A DNA stretch of 8,504 bases from Abditibacteriota bacterium (lineage in GTDB: Bacteria > Armatimonadota > UBA5829). The translations under genes and the position numbers were made by a program. A model generated the notes under the pieces. That model saw nothing but the letters and a program-made list of their open reading frames with translations, did no database searches and had not been told where the DNA came from. Below, one piece after another: positions 1 to 7,028 of the stretch. The first letter of the stretch is position 1; each line of letters opens with the position of its first letter. Location of the stretch: assembly GCA_017958015.1 (NCBI GenBank), contig JAGDDM010000234.1, positions 1 to 8,504 on the forward strand, given 5' to 3'.

Positions 1-1
1 C

Positions 2-2983
2 GCTCCCGTCGGCACCGCGTACATGATAGGCGACTTCTTTGCCGGCGGTACCGGCACTCTCACCTACCGCAAGGGCAACAAGATTTTGGCCTACGGGCAC
101 GCGGCGGACGATATCGGCGCCACCTGCTGCCTTATGACCACCGCCTATATTATGGATATTATCCCCAAGTGGGACTTCTCCACCAAGACCAGTATTGCCG
201 GTGAGCCCATCGGTATCATCAACATGGACCGCCAGTGGGGCATCGCCGGCGTTATCGGCGAGTATCCCAAACTCATCCCTCTGAAGTTCGACGTGGAGAA
301 CGTCACCAACCACAGAAGAAAAGTTTTCAACTCCAAGGTTATAGACCACCCGATTCTCACTTACAGTCTCGTTTCCGCCGCCATCAGCAGCGCCATCGAG
401 AATCTGCGCCACGACAGAGGTTATACCATGGCGGACGTGACCTTCACCGTGAAGGCGGATAAGGTGGGCGCCATCACCTATTCCGACCGCTACTACAGCG
501 ACGGCGACATTTCCACCGTGGCCGCCGGCGATTTCGACGCTCTGCTCGCGGCTCTGAGCCGCAACCCGGTTCTCCCGGTGGACCTGCAGGGCGTGGACGT
601 GAAAGTCACCCTCACCAACGAGCGGGACATCGTGAACATCGATAGAGTCTTTGTGGACAAGAACACCTACAAACCCGGCGAGACAATCAAAATCGGCGCG
701 GTGCTCAAGAAACCCGACGGCTCCGCCGAGACGAAGCACTACGAGGTTAAGGTTCCGGCGACGGCGAGCGACAATCAGGCCACCGTGGCTCTCCACGGCG
801 GTATGTCCGCGCTGAACAGCACCGAAGGCGCCAATTTGGGCAAATTCGAGACTTTGGACGAGGTTATTCGCAACTACAAAAACAGAAACCGCAACGACGA
901 AATGGTGGCGGAGCTGGTAACCAAGGACATCGTCCCCACGGTTAAGGGTCGGCAGCTCATCGATTTGCCGGAGCACATAAACGACATCGTCCGCTCCAAC
1001 AGAGTCATGGGCCTCAAGCAGGAACCCACCAGAGTCAAATCCGTTTACAAAGAGGACAGCGTCATCTACGGCGCCGCGGCCCTTACGATTAAGATTGCCA
1101 AAGAGGACGGGGAAAAGCCCGCGGCTTCGGCGGCGCCTTCTCCAGCGCAGGCGGCTCCTCAGCAGGGTGAGAACCCCTACAAGACGGTTCGCAGCGTCAG
1201 CCGCAAAACCGACAAGACCTTCGCCGCTTTTATGAAGGGCACCCCCGAGGGATTGGCGGTGAACACCAAGAAGGGTCTCGTGTCTTCGGTTAAGATTGAC
1301 GAGTCGGCTCGGATAGAAAACCGCTTCGCCTGGGCGGTTCTGCCCGTTGAGGGCGGCGTTCTCACCGCCGGAGAGGGCGGCGTAATCGTAAAGGTTTCCG
1401 AGTCCGGTCAGGGTGGCGCTTTCTTCGACACCGGCGCCGCCATGGTATTCGATTTGGTTAAGACTTCCGACGGCGCGGTTTACGCCGGCACATCCCCGGA
1501 GGGCAAGGTTTATAAGATTTCCCCGAGCGGCGAAGGCAAGGTTGTCCTCGACATGGAGGGCTGCCACGTCACCGCTCTCGCCGTTGACGGAAAGAACAAC
1601 GTCTACGCCGCCTGCGGCGACACCAATGTGATTTACAAAATCGCCCCCGACGGCTCCTCCCGGAAGTTCGCTGAAATTACCGGCGAGAGAGTTTTGGCCC
1701 TGGGTGTTCGGGGCGGCGACATTCTCTGCGGCACCGGCAAGGACGGCGCCGTCTGCGCCGTTGACGAATACGGCAAAGTGACGCCCCTCATCGACTCTTT
1801 GGGCGCCGCCGTCACGGCTCTTTCCTCCGACGAGGCGGGCAACGTCTACGCCGCCACCGCCGGCAAGGGCAAAGTTTTGAAGATAGCTCCCGACGGCTTC
1901 GTTGAGGGCATTTTCGGATGCGACAAGACAATCTACGACCTGACGGAGTGCGCCGGCGGCGTTATGTACGCCGTGGGCGAGGGATTCGTCGAGGCTGTTT
2001 GCGTCGACGGTTCCGTTTCCTCTCCCACCAAGGACTTCCCGGCGGTCAGATTCATATCCGCCGCTCTCACAGCCGACGGCACTTTCTACGCCGGCAGCGC
2101 CGACAACGCTTCCCTCTACAAGGGCGCGCCCGCGGGCGGCGAGTACGTCTCCGCCGTCTTCGACTCCGGCGACTTCAACGAGTGGCGGAAAGTCACCACC
2201 GTGGGCAAGGGCGACCGGAAGGTGTTCCTGCGCACCGGCAACATCAAAACCCCCGACGACACCTGGAGCGACTGGCGGGAAGCCGCCGCGGACGGCTCCG
2301 TGAGCGTGCCCGTGGGCAGATACGGCCAGTATAAGGTGGCGGCCGGCGCCGGCGCCGAGATTTCTTCCGTCACCTTGGACTACATCGAAAAGAACAGAGC
2401 CCCCAAAATTAACGTGGTGTCCCCCGACGCCGCAGACGTTTGGGCCGGCAGACGGCAGATTAAGTGGACCGGCGTGGATTCCGAGGGCGACCCCATTCTT
2501 TACGACCTCTACATCTCCGCCGACGGCAGCGACTGGAAGAAGCTGAACGGCGACAAGATTGACGGCACCTCCTTCGATTGGGAAATCGGGAATTTGCCCG
2601 ACGGTACATACATGATTAAGGTTGTGGGCGACGACAGCCCGGTGAACGGCGTGAACGCTCTCATCGGCGAGGGAGTCAGCGCTCCCTTCACCGTCACCTC
2701 CAAGGTTCCGGTGATTAAACTCCACAAGAACGATATTTCCGAGGGCAAGCGGATTTTGGCTCGGGCGGAAAGCGAGCTCTGCGATATTCTCGTTATTCGT
2801 TACAAGATTGACAACAAGCGGTGGATGGCCTGCGAGGCGCTGGACGGTCTCTTCGACTCCGGCTGCGAAAACTTCGCCTTCACCGTGCCCGTTTTCGCTC
2901 CCGGTAAACACAAGATAGAGGTACAGGCCATCGACGCCTACGGAAACACAGCCTCCGTGAGCGCGGAAATCGAGAAAAAATAA
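2..2983 (+). CDS. SpoIVB/S55-like domain protein with beta-propeller and Ig-like modules (5' end missing)
   Basis: The reading frame is open from base 2, and the residues before the first Met (position 23) fit the S55-type domain, so the true start lies upstream of the window. The S55-like part (about 2-600) shows the glycine-rich GTGTLTYRKGNKILAYGH stretch, with its His codon at 98-100. The SpoIVB-type serine motif (GxSGSP) is not seen anywhere downstream, so peptidase activity is doubtful. A beta-rich segment follows (about 590-1100), then an Ala/Pro linker (about 1110-1175). About six to seven blade-like repeats of the form 'VYAG...G.VYKI.PDG' (about 1310-2130) suggest a beta-propeller. 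Next come a Trp-rich module (WSDWREA, about 2265), an FN3-like module opening with NRAPKINVVSPDA (about 2395-2700) and a C-terminal Ig-like domain (2700-2980). The architecture points to an exported or envelope protein with a binding or scaffolding role. Signal peptide and substrate cannot be seen. The S55-like assignment is fairly sure, the function is unknown. Confidence 0.8.
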   Translation, partial: APVGTAYMIGDFFAGGTGTLTYRKGNKILAYGHAADDIGATCCLMTTAYIMDIIPKWDFSTKTSIAGEPIGIINMDRQWGIAGVIGEYPKLIPLKFDVENVTNHRRKVFNSKVIDHPILTYSLVSAAISSAIENLRHDRGYTMADVTFTVKADKVGAITYSDRYYSDGDISTVAAGDFDALLAALSRNPVLPVDLQGVDVKVTLTNERDIVNIDRVFVDKNTYKPGETIKIGAVLKKPDGSAETKHYEVKVPATASDNQATVALHGGMSALNSTEGANLGKFETLDEVIRNYKNRNRNDEMVAELVTKDIVPTVKGRQLIDLPEHINDIVRSNRVMGLKQEPTRVKSVYKEDSVIYGAAALTIKIAKEDGEKPAASAAPSPAQAAPQQGENPYKTVRSVSRKTDKTFAAFMKGTPEGLAVNTKKGLVSSVKIDESARIENRFAWAVLPVEGGVLTAGEGGVIVKVSESGQGGAFFDTGAAMVFDLVKTSDGAVYAGTSPEGKVYKISPSGEGKVVLDMEGCHVTALAVDGKNNVYAACGDTNVIYKIAPDGSSRKFAEITGERVLALGVRGGDILCGTGKDGAVCAVDEYGKVTPLIDSLGAAVTALSSDEAGNVYAATAGKGKVLKIAPDGFVEGIFGCDKTIYDLTECAGGVMYAVGEGFVEAVCVDGSVSSPTKDFPAVRFISAALTADGTFYAGSADNASLYKGAPAGGEYVSAVFDSGDFNEWRKVTTVGKGDRKVFLRTGNIKTPDDTWSDWREAAADGSVSVPVGRYGQYKVAAGAGAEISSVTLDYIEKNRAPKINVVSPDAADVWAGRRQIKWTGVDSEGDPILYDLYISADGSDWKKLNGDKIDGTSFDWEIGNLPDGTYMIKVVGDDSPVNGVNALIGEGVSAPFTVTSKVPVIKLHKNDISEGKRILARAESELCDILVIRYKIDNKRWMACEALDGLFDSGCENFAFTVPVFAPGKHKIEVQAIDAYGNTASVSAEIEKK

Positions 2984-3004
2984 CCCCGAAACGAGGTAAA
3001 AACA

Positions 3005-3637
3005 ATGGCTGATTTCAACACACTGGCCGAAGCGATTATCGCCGGAGATCAGATCGGAGCAAAGGCCGCCGCGGAAGAACTTATCGCTGGGGGCTCCACC
3101 GCCGGAGACGTTCTGGAAAAGGGCCTTGTGGCGGGAATGAACGTTGTGGGCGCCAAGTTTAAGGCCAACGAGTTCTATATTCCCGAAGTTCTCCTTGCCG
3201 CCAGAGCCATGAAGGGCGCCATGGAAGTGTTGCGGCCCCTGCTGGCGGAGACCGGCGTGAAGCCCGTGGCGAAAATCGCCGTGGGAACCGTGAAGGGCGA
3301 CCAGCACGACATCGGCAAAAACATCGTCGCGATGATGATGGAAGGCGCCGGTTTCGAGGTGACGGATTTGGGCATCAACGTGGGTCCCGATAAGTTCGTG
3401 GACCAGGCCAGAGAGGGCGCCAGAATCCTGCTCATGTCCGCTCTGCTTACCACCACCATGCCCGCCATGAAGGCCAACATCGAGGCCCTGAAAGCCGCGG
3501 GACTGCGGGACAAGGTCCTGGTTATGGTGGGCGGCGCTCCCGTTACCCAGGCTTTCGCCGACGAGATAGGCGCTGACGGCTATTCCGACGACGCCGCCTC
3601 CGCGGTGGAGAAAGCCAGAGAGCTTCTCGGACTCTGA
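3005..3637 (+). CDS. Methyltransferase-associated corrinoid (B12-binding) protein
   Basis: This 210-residue protein has the two-part build of MtbC/MtaC/MtmC-type and MetH-like corrinoid proteins. A helical cap spans about residues 1-88, with the typical N-E-F-Y-I-P-E-V-L-L segment at 55-64. A Rossmann-like cobalamin domain spans about 90-210. The cobalamin signature is complete: D99-x-H101-x-x-G104 (GDQHDIGKNIV), S145-x-L147 and G176-G177; His101 would be the lower cobalt ligand. Such proteins carry a methyl group between a substrate-specific methyltransferase and a second methyltransferase (to CoM, tetrahydrofolate or homocysteine). The length is normal for the family. The start is ATG with GAGG at 2993-2996, 8 bases upstream. 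It lies 21 bases after the S55-like gene and may be co-transcribed with it. No partner methyltransferase or reactivating ATPase is visible in the window, so the substrate cannot be named. Confidence 0.93.
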   Translation: MADFNTLAEAIIAGDQIGAKAAAEELIAGGSTAGDVLEKGLVAGMNVVGAKFKANEFYIPEVLLAARAMKGAMEVLRPLLAETGVKPVAKIAVGTVKGDQHDIGKNIVAMMMEGAGFEVTDLGINVGPDKFVDQAREGARILLMSALLTTTMPAMKANIEALKAAGLRDKVLVMVGGAPVTQAFADEIGADGYSDDAASAVEKARELLGL

Positions 3638-3710
3638 TTCGAATCGGGTTTCGGTGTCCATGGGGCGCCGTTTCCCCTTTGCTCAACCAATTGAATACAA
3701 GCGAAAAATC

Positions 3711-3737
3711 CGATACCGAACAGCGGTACCGGTATCG
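3711..3737. repeat. Inverted repeat upstream of the polyprenyl synthetase promoter
   Basis: CGATACCG (3711-3718) and CGGTATCG (3730-3737) form a perfect 8-base inverted repeat around an 11-base centre that itself contains GGTACC. It lies 15 bases before the -35 hexamer at 3753 and has no T tract after it. It looks more like a possible operator or cruciform than a terminator. The rest of the 174-base gap (3638-3710) shows only a weak GGGG/CCCC hairpin near 3662-3677. Confidence 0.4.
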
Positions 3738-3752
3738 ATATTGTGTGTGAAT

Positions 3753-3781
3753 TTGACATATTCGCCAAATAGGTATATCAT
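3753..3781 (+). promoter_or_regulatory. Sigma70-type promoter for the polyprenyl synthetase-greA-hydrolase operon
   Basis: TTGACA (3753-3758) and TATCAT (3776-3781) are separated by exactly 17 bases. The expected transcript start, near 3788, leaves a leader of about 24 bases before the TTG start at 3812. The same hexamer and spacing design is seen at three other places in the window, which supports it. Confidence 0.7.
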
Positions 3782-3811
3782 TTACGGAATTGAAAGGGCG
3801 GAGGATTACCT

Positions 3812-4894
3812 TTGACCGTTGATTTGATGAGCGCTTTGGCGGAGCGCGAGAAAAAAGTATCCGCCTTCTTCGTCGAGGAGGCGGCGGCCTACAAAACCGA
3901 GCCTCCGGAGCTGAAGGATCTTGTTTACGCCTACGCCAACCGGGGCGGAAAGCGTCTGCGGCCCTCGGTTATGATGTGGTGTTGCGGCGCCATGGGAGGC
4001 AAAGAGGAAGACGCCTTCTTCGCCGCCTGCGGAACGGAGCTTTTCCACACCTGGACGCTGGTTCACGACGACGTCATCGACAACGACGACATGCGCCGGA
4101 ACGGACCCACCGCCCACAAAATGGGAGAGTCCTTCGCCAGGGCCAATTTGGGTTTCGACAACGACCGGGCCAAGGAGTACGGCGTGGATTTGGCCATTCT
4201 CACCGGCGACGTTCTCCACGGCAGAGCGGTGGAGCTTATTTGCCGCTCCTCCATTGAGGGGAACGTGAGTCCCGAGGTGACGCTGGCGGTGGTGCGGCTT
4301 CTGGAGACGAAGGTTGTCGATTTGCTCCTGAGCGGCGAGACGCTGGACGTGCGCTTTGAGGGCATGGCCGTTGAGGACGTGTCGGAAGAGGACATCATAG
4401 ATATGATGCGGAAGAAAACCGGAGTCCTCTACGAGTTCGCCGCGGCGGCGGGAGCCATGATCGGCCTCGGCACGAGCGATATGAGCCACAAATACGTCAG
4501 GGCGCTGGAGACATTCGCCGGTAAGTGCGGCATCGCCTTCCAGCTGAGGGACGACATTTTGGGCATCGCCGCCGACGAGAAGAAATTGGGCAAACCCATC
4601 GGTTCGGATATATACGAAGGAAAGCGAACCGTGATTGTCCGCAACGCCCTGAAAAATCTCGGGGCGGAAGAAAAAGAGTTTTTGCTTTCGGTTCTGGGTA
4701 ACAGAGACGCCTCCAAAGAGGACGCGGAGAAAGCAATCCGCCTTATAAAGGAAAGCGGCGCCTTGGACTACACCGCGGCGCTCGCGGAAAAATACGTAAA
4801 CGATGCCCTTGAGGCCGTTAATATTTTGCCGGATTCGGAGTATAAGGATCTCCTCGTGTCATGGGCACGCTATATGACCGGCAGAACATTTTAA
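3812..4894 (+). CDS. Polyprenyl synthetase (short-chain isoprenyl diphosphate synthase, trans type)
   Basis: This 360-residue protein condenses isopentenyl diphosphate with allylic diphosphates to make the precursor of quinones, carotenoids or lipid carriers. Family motifs are clear: GGKRLRP (45-51) for diphosphate binding; the first aspartate-rich motif D86-D-V-I-D90 followed by NDDMRR; the second motif as D247-D-I-L-G; and GKPIGSDIYEGKRT after it. The DDILG form and an aromatic residue (W81) five positions before the first Asp resemble IdsA/archaeal-type enzymes making C15-C20 products rather than long-chain octaprenyl enzymes; product length is inference. The TTG start is chosen because GGAGGA (3800-3805) sits 6 bases before it; an in-frame ATG at 3827 lacks this spacing. 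It is the first gene of the operon, 7 bases before greA. Confidence 0.92.
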   Translation: MTVDLMSALAEREKKVSAFFVEEAAAYKTEPPELKDLVYAYANRGGKRLRPSVMMWCCGAMGGKEEDAFFAACGTELFHTWTLVHDDVIDNDDMRRNGPTAHKMGESFARANLGFDNDRAKEYGVDLAILTGDVLHGRAVELICRSSIEGNVSPEVTLAVVRLLETKVVDLLLSGETLDVRFEGMAVEDVSEEDIIDMMRKKTGVLYEFAAAAGAMIGLGTSDMSHKYVRALETFAGKCGIAFQLRDDILGIAADEKKLGKPIGSDIYEGKRTVIVRNALKNLGAEEKEFLLSVLGNRDASKEDAEKAIRLIKESGALDYTAALAEKYVNDALEAVNILPDSEYKDLLVSWARYMTGRTF

Positions 4895-4901
4895 GGAGTA
4901 T

Positions 4902-5378
4902 ATGATGAACAACGATTCCGAAATAATTCTTACGAGACAGGGATTCGACGCGCTGGAAAAGGAGCTTAACGAGATTCTCACCGTTAAGCGGCCGGAGGTT
5001 GTGGACAGAATCAGACAGGCTCGGGAACTGGGCGATCTCAGCGAGAACTTCGACTACGACGACGCCAAGCACTCCCAGGCCATTCTGGAGTCCAGACTTC
5101 AGGAAATCCGGGCCATTCTCGCCCACGCCGTGGTGGCGGAGCCCAAAAACGAGGACGGCTCCATCTGCATCGGCTCCAAAGTTGTCGTGAAAGACACCGA
5201 GGACGACTACGAGGACGAGTATCTCATCGTGGGCAGCGCCGAGTCCAACGCCCTTGAGGGCAAGATTTCATACGAAAGCCCCATGGGCGCCGCTCTCATG
5301 GGCAGAAAGCAGGGGGAGACCGTGGAAATAGAAACCCCCGGCGGCATCGCCACTTACGAAATCATATCGGTGGAATGA
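4902..5378 (+). CDS. greA: Transcription elongation factor GreA
   Basis: At 158 residues this is the standard GreA length. GreA enters the RNA polymerase secondary channel and stimulates cleavage of backtracked transcripts. The N-terminal coiled coil (about 8-80) carries the conserved ARELGDLSEN stretch with the catalytic-loop acids D45 and E48 (equivalent to D41/E44 of E. coli). The C-terminal FKBP-like domain ends in the typical SPMGAALMGRKQGETVEIETPGG-like region. The ribosome site AAGGAG (4893-4898) overlaps the stop codon of the previous gene. Two ATGs follow in frame (4902 and 4905); the second has better spacing (6 bases), so the protein may start one residue later. It is the middle gene of the operon and its stop overlaps the next start. 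Confidence 0.96.
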   Translation: MMNNDSEIILTRQGFDALEKELNEILTVKRPEVVDRIRQARELGDLSENFDYDDAKHSQAILESRLQEIRAILAHAVVAEPKNEDGSICIGSKVVVKDTEDDYEDEYLIVGSAESNALEGKISYESPMGAALMGRKQGETVEIETPGGIATYEIISVE

Positions 5379-5935
5379 TGAGCGCGAAAACATCTGTTCT
5401 GAATCCTTCCGAAGCCCTGATCGTGGTTGTGGATCTGCAGGATAAGCTCCTGAAGGCCATCTGCGGCGCCGAGGAAGTCGTCGAAAACTGCGTGAAGCTG
5501 GTTAAGGCGGCTCGGCTGCTGGGGGCGGAAGTCATTTGCACCACTCAGTACGCGGAAAAGCTGGGCGGCTGTACGGAGAAGCTGGCCGAGGTTATGGAGG
5601 ACGCCCCCGTGTTCGACAAGCGGACCTTCAGTTGTATGTATAAGGAAGATTTCGCCGAGGCCGTGAAGGCGAGCGGAAAGAAGCAGGTTGTGCTCTGCGG
5701 CGTGGAAACCCACGTGTGCGTCAGCCAGACCGCCATGCATATGCTTGAGGCGGGATACGACGTGTACGTCGCGGGCGACGCCGTCTCTTCCAGAACCCCC
5801 GCCAACAAAAAGGCCGGGCTCCGGAGAATGCGGGACGCGGGCTGCGGAACCGTCTCAACCGAAGGTGCGATTTTTGAGATGACCGGCGACAGCGCGGCGC
5901 CGATCTTTAAAGAAATCCTGCCCATCGTAAAATAA
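5375..5935 (+). CDS. Isochorismatase-family cysteine hydrolase
   Basis: This 186-residue protein belongs to the isochorismatase/nicotinamidase-like superfamily, closest in feel to YcaC-type hydrolases. The catalytic triad is readable: D20 (VVVDLQD), K82 (FDKRTFSC) and the nucleophile C115 (GVETHVCVSQTA), with the expected cis-peptide pair V110-E111. It lacks the extra metal-binding D-x-H motif that would clearly mark a nicotinamidase, so the substrate is open. The ATG at 5375 overlaps the greA stop in ATGA (5375-5378) and a second in-frame ATG lies at 5378. No strong ribosome site precedes it, so translation probably depends on coupling to greA. It is the last gene of the operon, and no convincing intrinsic terminator follows. 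Confidence 0.92.
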   Translation: MMSAKTSVLNPSEALIVVVDLQDKLLKAICGAEEVVENCVKLVKAARLLGAEVICTTQYAEKLGGCTEKLAEVMEDAPVFDKRTFSCMYKEDFAEAVKASGKKQVVLCGVETHVCVSQTAMHMLEAGYDVYVAGDAVSSRTPANKKAGLRRMRDAGCGTVSTEGAIFEMTGDSAAPIFKEILPIVK

Positions 5936-5970
5936 ATTCGATATTTTTAAAGAATTCGGGTTTTTACCCC

Positions 5971-5999
5971 TTGACAAAAGTTGCGCGTTATAGGATAAT
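5971..5999 (+). promoter_or_regulatory. Sigma70-type promoter of the PEP-CTERM gene
   Basis: TTGACA (5971-5976) is followed after 17 bases by GATAAT (5994-5999). A start near 6006 would give an untranslated leader of about 150 bases before the ATG at 6156. It begins only 36 bases after the hydrolase stop codon. A weak GGGT/ACCC hairpin (5958-5969) lies just before the -35. Confidence 0.7.
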
Positions 6000-6020
6000 G
6001 TATATGACCGAATGAATTTT

Positions 6021-6074
6021 TCGGCTATCAACCGCCGATTTTCGAGCGAGCCCGCATTATTGTCTGCGGTAGGC
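6021..6074 (+). promoter_or_regulatory. Structured 5' leader of the PEP-CTERM mRNA (two hairpins)
   Basis: Two small hairpins of the same geometry lie in the leader. TCGGC (6021-6025) pairs with GCCGA (6034-6038), and CCGCA (6052-6056) with TGCGG (6065-6069); each has 5 pairs and an 8-base loop. The second can alternatively extend through GCC (6050-6052) and GGC (6072-6074). The rest of the leader, to 6142, is not obviously paired. I could not match it to a known riboswitch class. A regulatory role is inference. Confidence 0.35.
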
Positions 6075-6155
6075 ACATCGCATGCTTTTTTGCCGGCCCA
6101 TCGAAAGTCACGGAATTTAATGCATAAGTTTTTCAAATCTACAGGAGATAAAAAA

Positions 6156-6782
6156 ATGAAGAAACTTATTTCCGCGATGCTGGCCGTTGCCGCTCTCGTA
6201 GCCGCTACCGCCACTATCGCCTCCGCCGCTTACACCATCAGAGCCGGTGTTTCCGGCCCCGGCGCTTCCAACACCGGTCTTACTCTCTCCACTACTAAGG
6301 ACAGCAAGTGGGGTAGTTTGGCTCCGGATTCCCCGGCCAGCGACAGCTATGTTGCGGTACTTAAGGGTGAAGCCGCTCCCGAAGCTTGGACCGATCTCTA
6401 CATCACCGCTTTCGACACCAATCCCGATGGTTGGAACTTTGCTTTCTGGGTAGACGATCCCGCGGTTAACACCAACGCTACCATCAGCTTCTGGGGCGCC
6501 AATGCCGCTCAGGTTGCCGAGCTCAAGGGTCAGGAATGGTCCGTTGTCTTTGACGGCAAGGAAGTCGGCACCTTCGTTTGGGACGATGCTCACAACAGCA
6601 AGACCGCCCCGATGTTCACTTTCGACATCGCCGACACCACCAACTTCGTCGGTATCGAGAATGCCGCTCTCATCAAGCTTTCCGAAGCCACCACTCCGGA
6701 AGTTCCCGAGCCTGCCACCATGGTTGCTATGCTCACCGGTGTTGCCGGTCTCGGCAGCTTCGTTATTCGCCGCAAGAAGTAA
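6156..6782 (+). CDS. PEP-CTERM sorting-domain secreted protein
   Basis: This 208-residue protein has a Sec signal peptide (MKK, hydrophobic core, likely cleavage after ASA at residue 24). Its C-terminal PEP-CTERM tail (183-208) consists of VPEPATM, a short hydrophobic helix and a final RRKK. Such tails are recognised and cut by exosortase at the membrane. The middle (25-180) is beta-rich, low in charge and rich in Ala/Thr/Asp/Trp, with no enzyme motif I recognise; a structural surface or matrix role is likely. The ATG at 6156 is chosen because AGGAG (6143-6147) is 8 bases before it and a signal peptide begins there. The frame is also open from 6012, but that extension is not signal-like and falls in the leader. 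Codons favour T-ending forms (GGT, GCT, GTT) more than the operon upstream. No exosortase gene is visible in the window. Confidence 0.88.
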   Translation: MKKLISAMLAVAALVAATATIASAAYTIRAGVSGPGASNTGLTLSTTKDSKWGSLAPDSPASDSYVAVLKGEAAPEAWTDLYITAFDTNPDGWNFAFWVDDPAVNTNATISFWGANAAQVAELKGQEWSVVFDGKEVGTFVWDDAHNSKTAPMFTFDIADTTNFVGIENAALIKLSEATTPEVPEPATMVAMLTGVAGLGSFVIRRKK

Positions 6783-6805
6783 TTCCCGCGTAGGATAATT
6801 TTCGA

Positions 6806-6831
6806 ATCTCCGCCGCTTCGGCGGCGGGGGT
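6806..6831 (+). terminator. Stable UUCG hairpin after the PEP-CTERM gene (probable terminator)
   Basis: CCGCCGC (6810-6816) pairs with GCGGCGG (6821-6827) around a TTCG loop, a very stable C(UUCG)G tetraloop. Wobble pairs can extend the stem to 6806/6831. The following tail is T/C-rich (TTCTCCTCTC) rather than a clean T run, so it may be a weak terminator or an mRNA 3'-end protector. Confidence 0.65.
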
Positions 6832-6842
6832 TCTCCTCTCAA

Positions 6843-6914
6843 TTCCGCGAAAAGACCTTATATCTTTCGCTTTTTACCCGCAATCATAAAAAATATCGAT
6901 TTTTCCGCGAAAAG
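6843..6914. repeat. Direct repeat TTCCGCGAAAAG, 60 bases apart
   Basis: The 12-mer occurs at 6843-6854 and again at 6903-6914. The second copy forms CCGC-gaaaa-GCGG (6905-6917), which abuts the -35 hexamer at 6918. The DNA between the copies is AT-rich. It could be a binding site for a regulator of the next gene, but two copies are weak evidence. Confidence 0.3.
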
Positions 6915-6917
6915 CGG

Positions 6918-6946
6918 TTGACAACAAATCGATAACGTGTTATATT
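6918..6946 (+). promoter_or_regulatory. Strong sigma70-type promoter of the first paralogue
   Basis: TTGACA (6918-6923), a 17-base spacer and TATATT (6941-6946) make a near-consensus promoter. The hexamers and spacing are identical to those of the second paralogue (7834-7862). Confidence 0.85.
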
Positions 6947-6960
6947 AGTGATATAAGGTA

Positions 6961-6994
6961 GTTTTCAACGGCTCGCAAGAGCCTTTGATAAAAC
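6961..6994 (+). promoter_or_regulatory. Conserved leader hairpin, copy 1
   Basis: GGCTC (6970-6974) and GAGCC (6979-6983) pair around a GCAA tetraloop of the GNRA type. The stem continues below a C/T mismatch: TCAA (6965-6968) pairs with TTGA (6985-6988), then GTTT (6961-6964) with AAAC (6991-6994) across a 2-base bulge. It starts roughly 8 bases into the predicted transcript. The same structure occurs before the second paralogue. No T tract follows, so it is not a terminator; an mRNA-stabilising or regulatory role is likely. Confidence 0.6.
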
Positions 6995-7017
6995 GGATAA
7001 CACCAAAATCCCATATG

Positions 7018-7028
7018 AAAGGAGGTGA
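7018..7028 (+). promoter_or_regulatory. Full-length Shine-Dalgarno site of the first paralogue
   Basis: AAAGGAGGTGA is fully complementary to the usual 16S 3' end, with GGAGG ending 8 bases before the ATG at 7034. It decides that start over an in-frame GTG at 7025, which lies inside the site itself. Confidence 0.85.

Noticed and set aside
3636..3645. GATTCGAATC palindrome at the corrinoid gene stop codon
   Set aside because: A single 10-base palindrome overlapping a stop codon is expected by chance and has no supporting context.
3662..3680. GGGG/CCCC hairpin with a short T run as terminator of the corrinoid gene
   Set aside because: Only four pairs with an eight-base loop and three Ts; too weak to call.
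5375..5935. Nicotinamidase (PncA) assignment for the cysteine hydrolase
   Set aside because: The Asp-Lys-Cys triad is shared by the whole superfamily and the metal-binding D-x-H motif of nicotinamidases was not seen.
6012..6155. N-terminal extension of the PEP-CTERM protein from an ATG at 6012
   Set aside because: The extension lacks a ribosome site and would bury the signal peptide; the ATG at 6156 has AGGAG at correct spacing.
6000..6155. Cyclic di-GMP (GEMM) riboswitch before the PEP-CTERM gene
   Set aside because: I looked for the GGCAAACC / GACGCAAAGCC type core and did not find it; only simple hairpins are visible.
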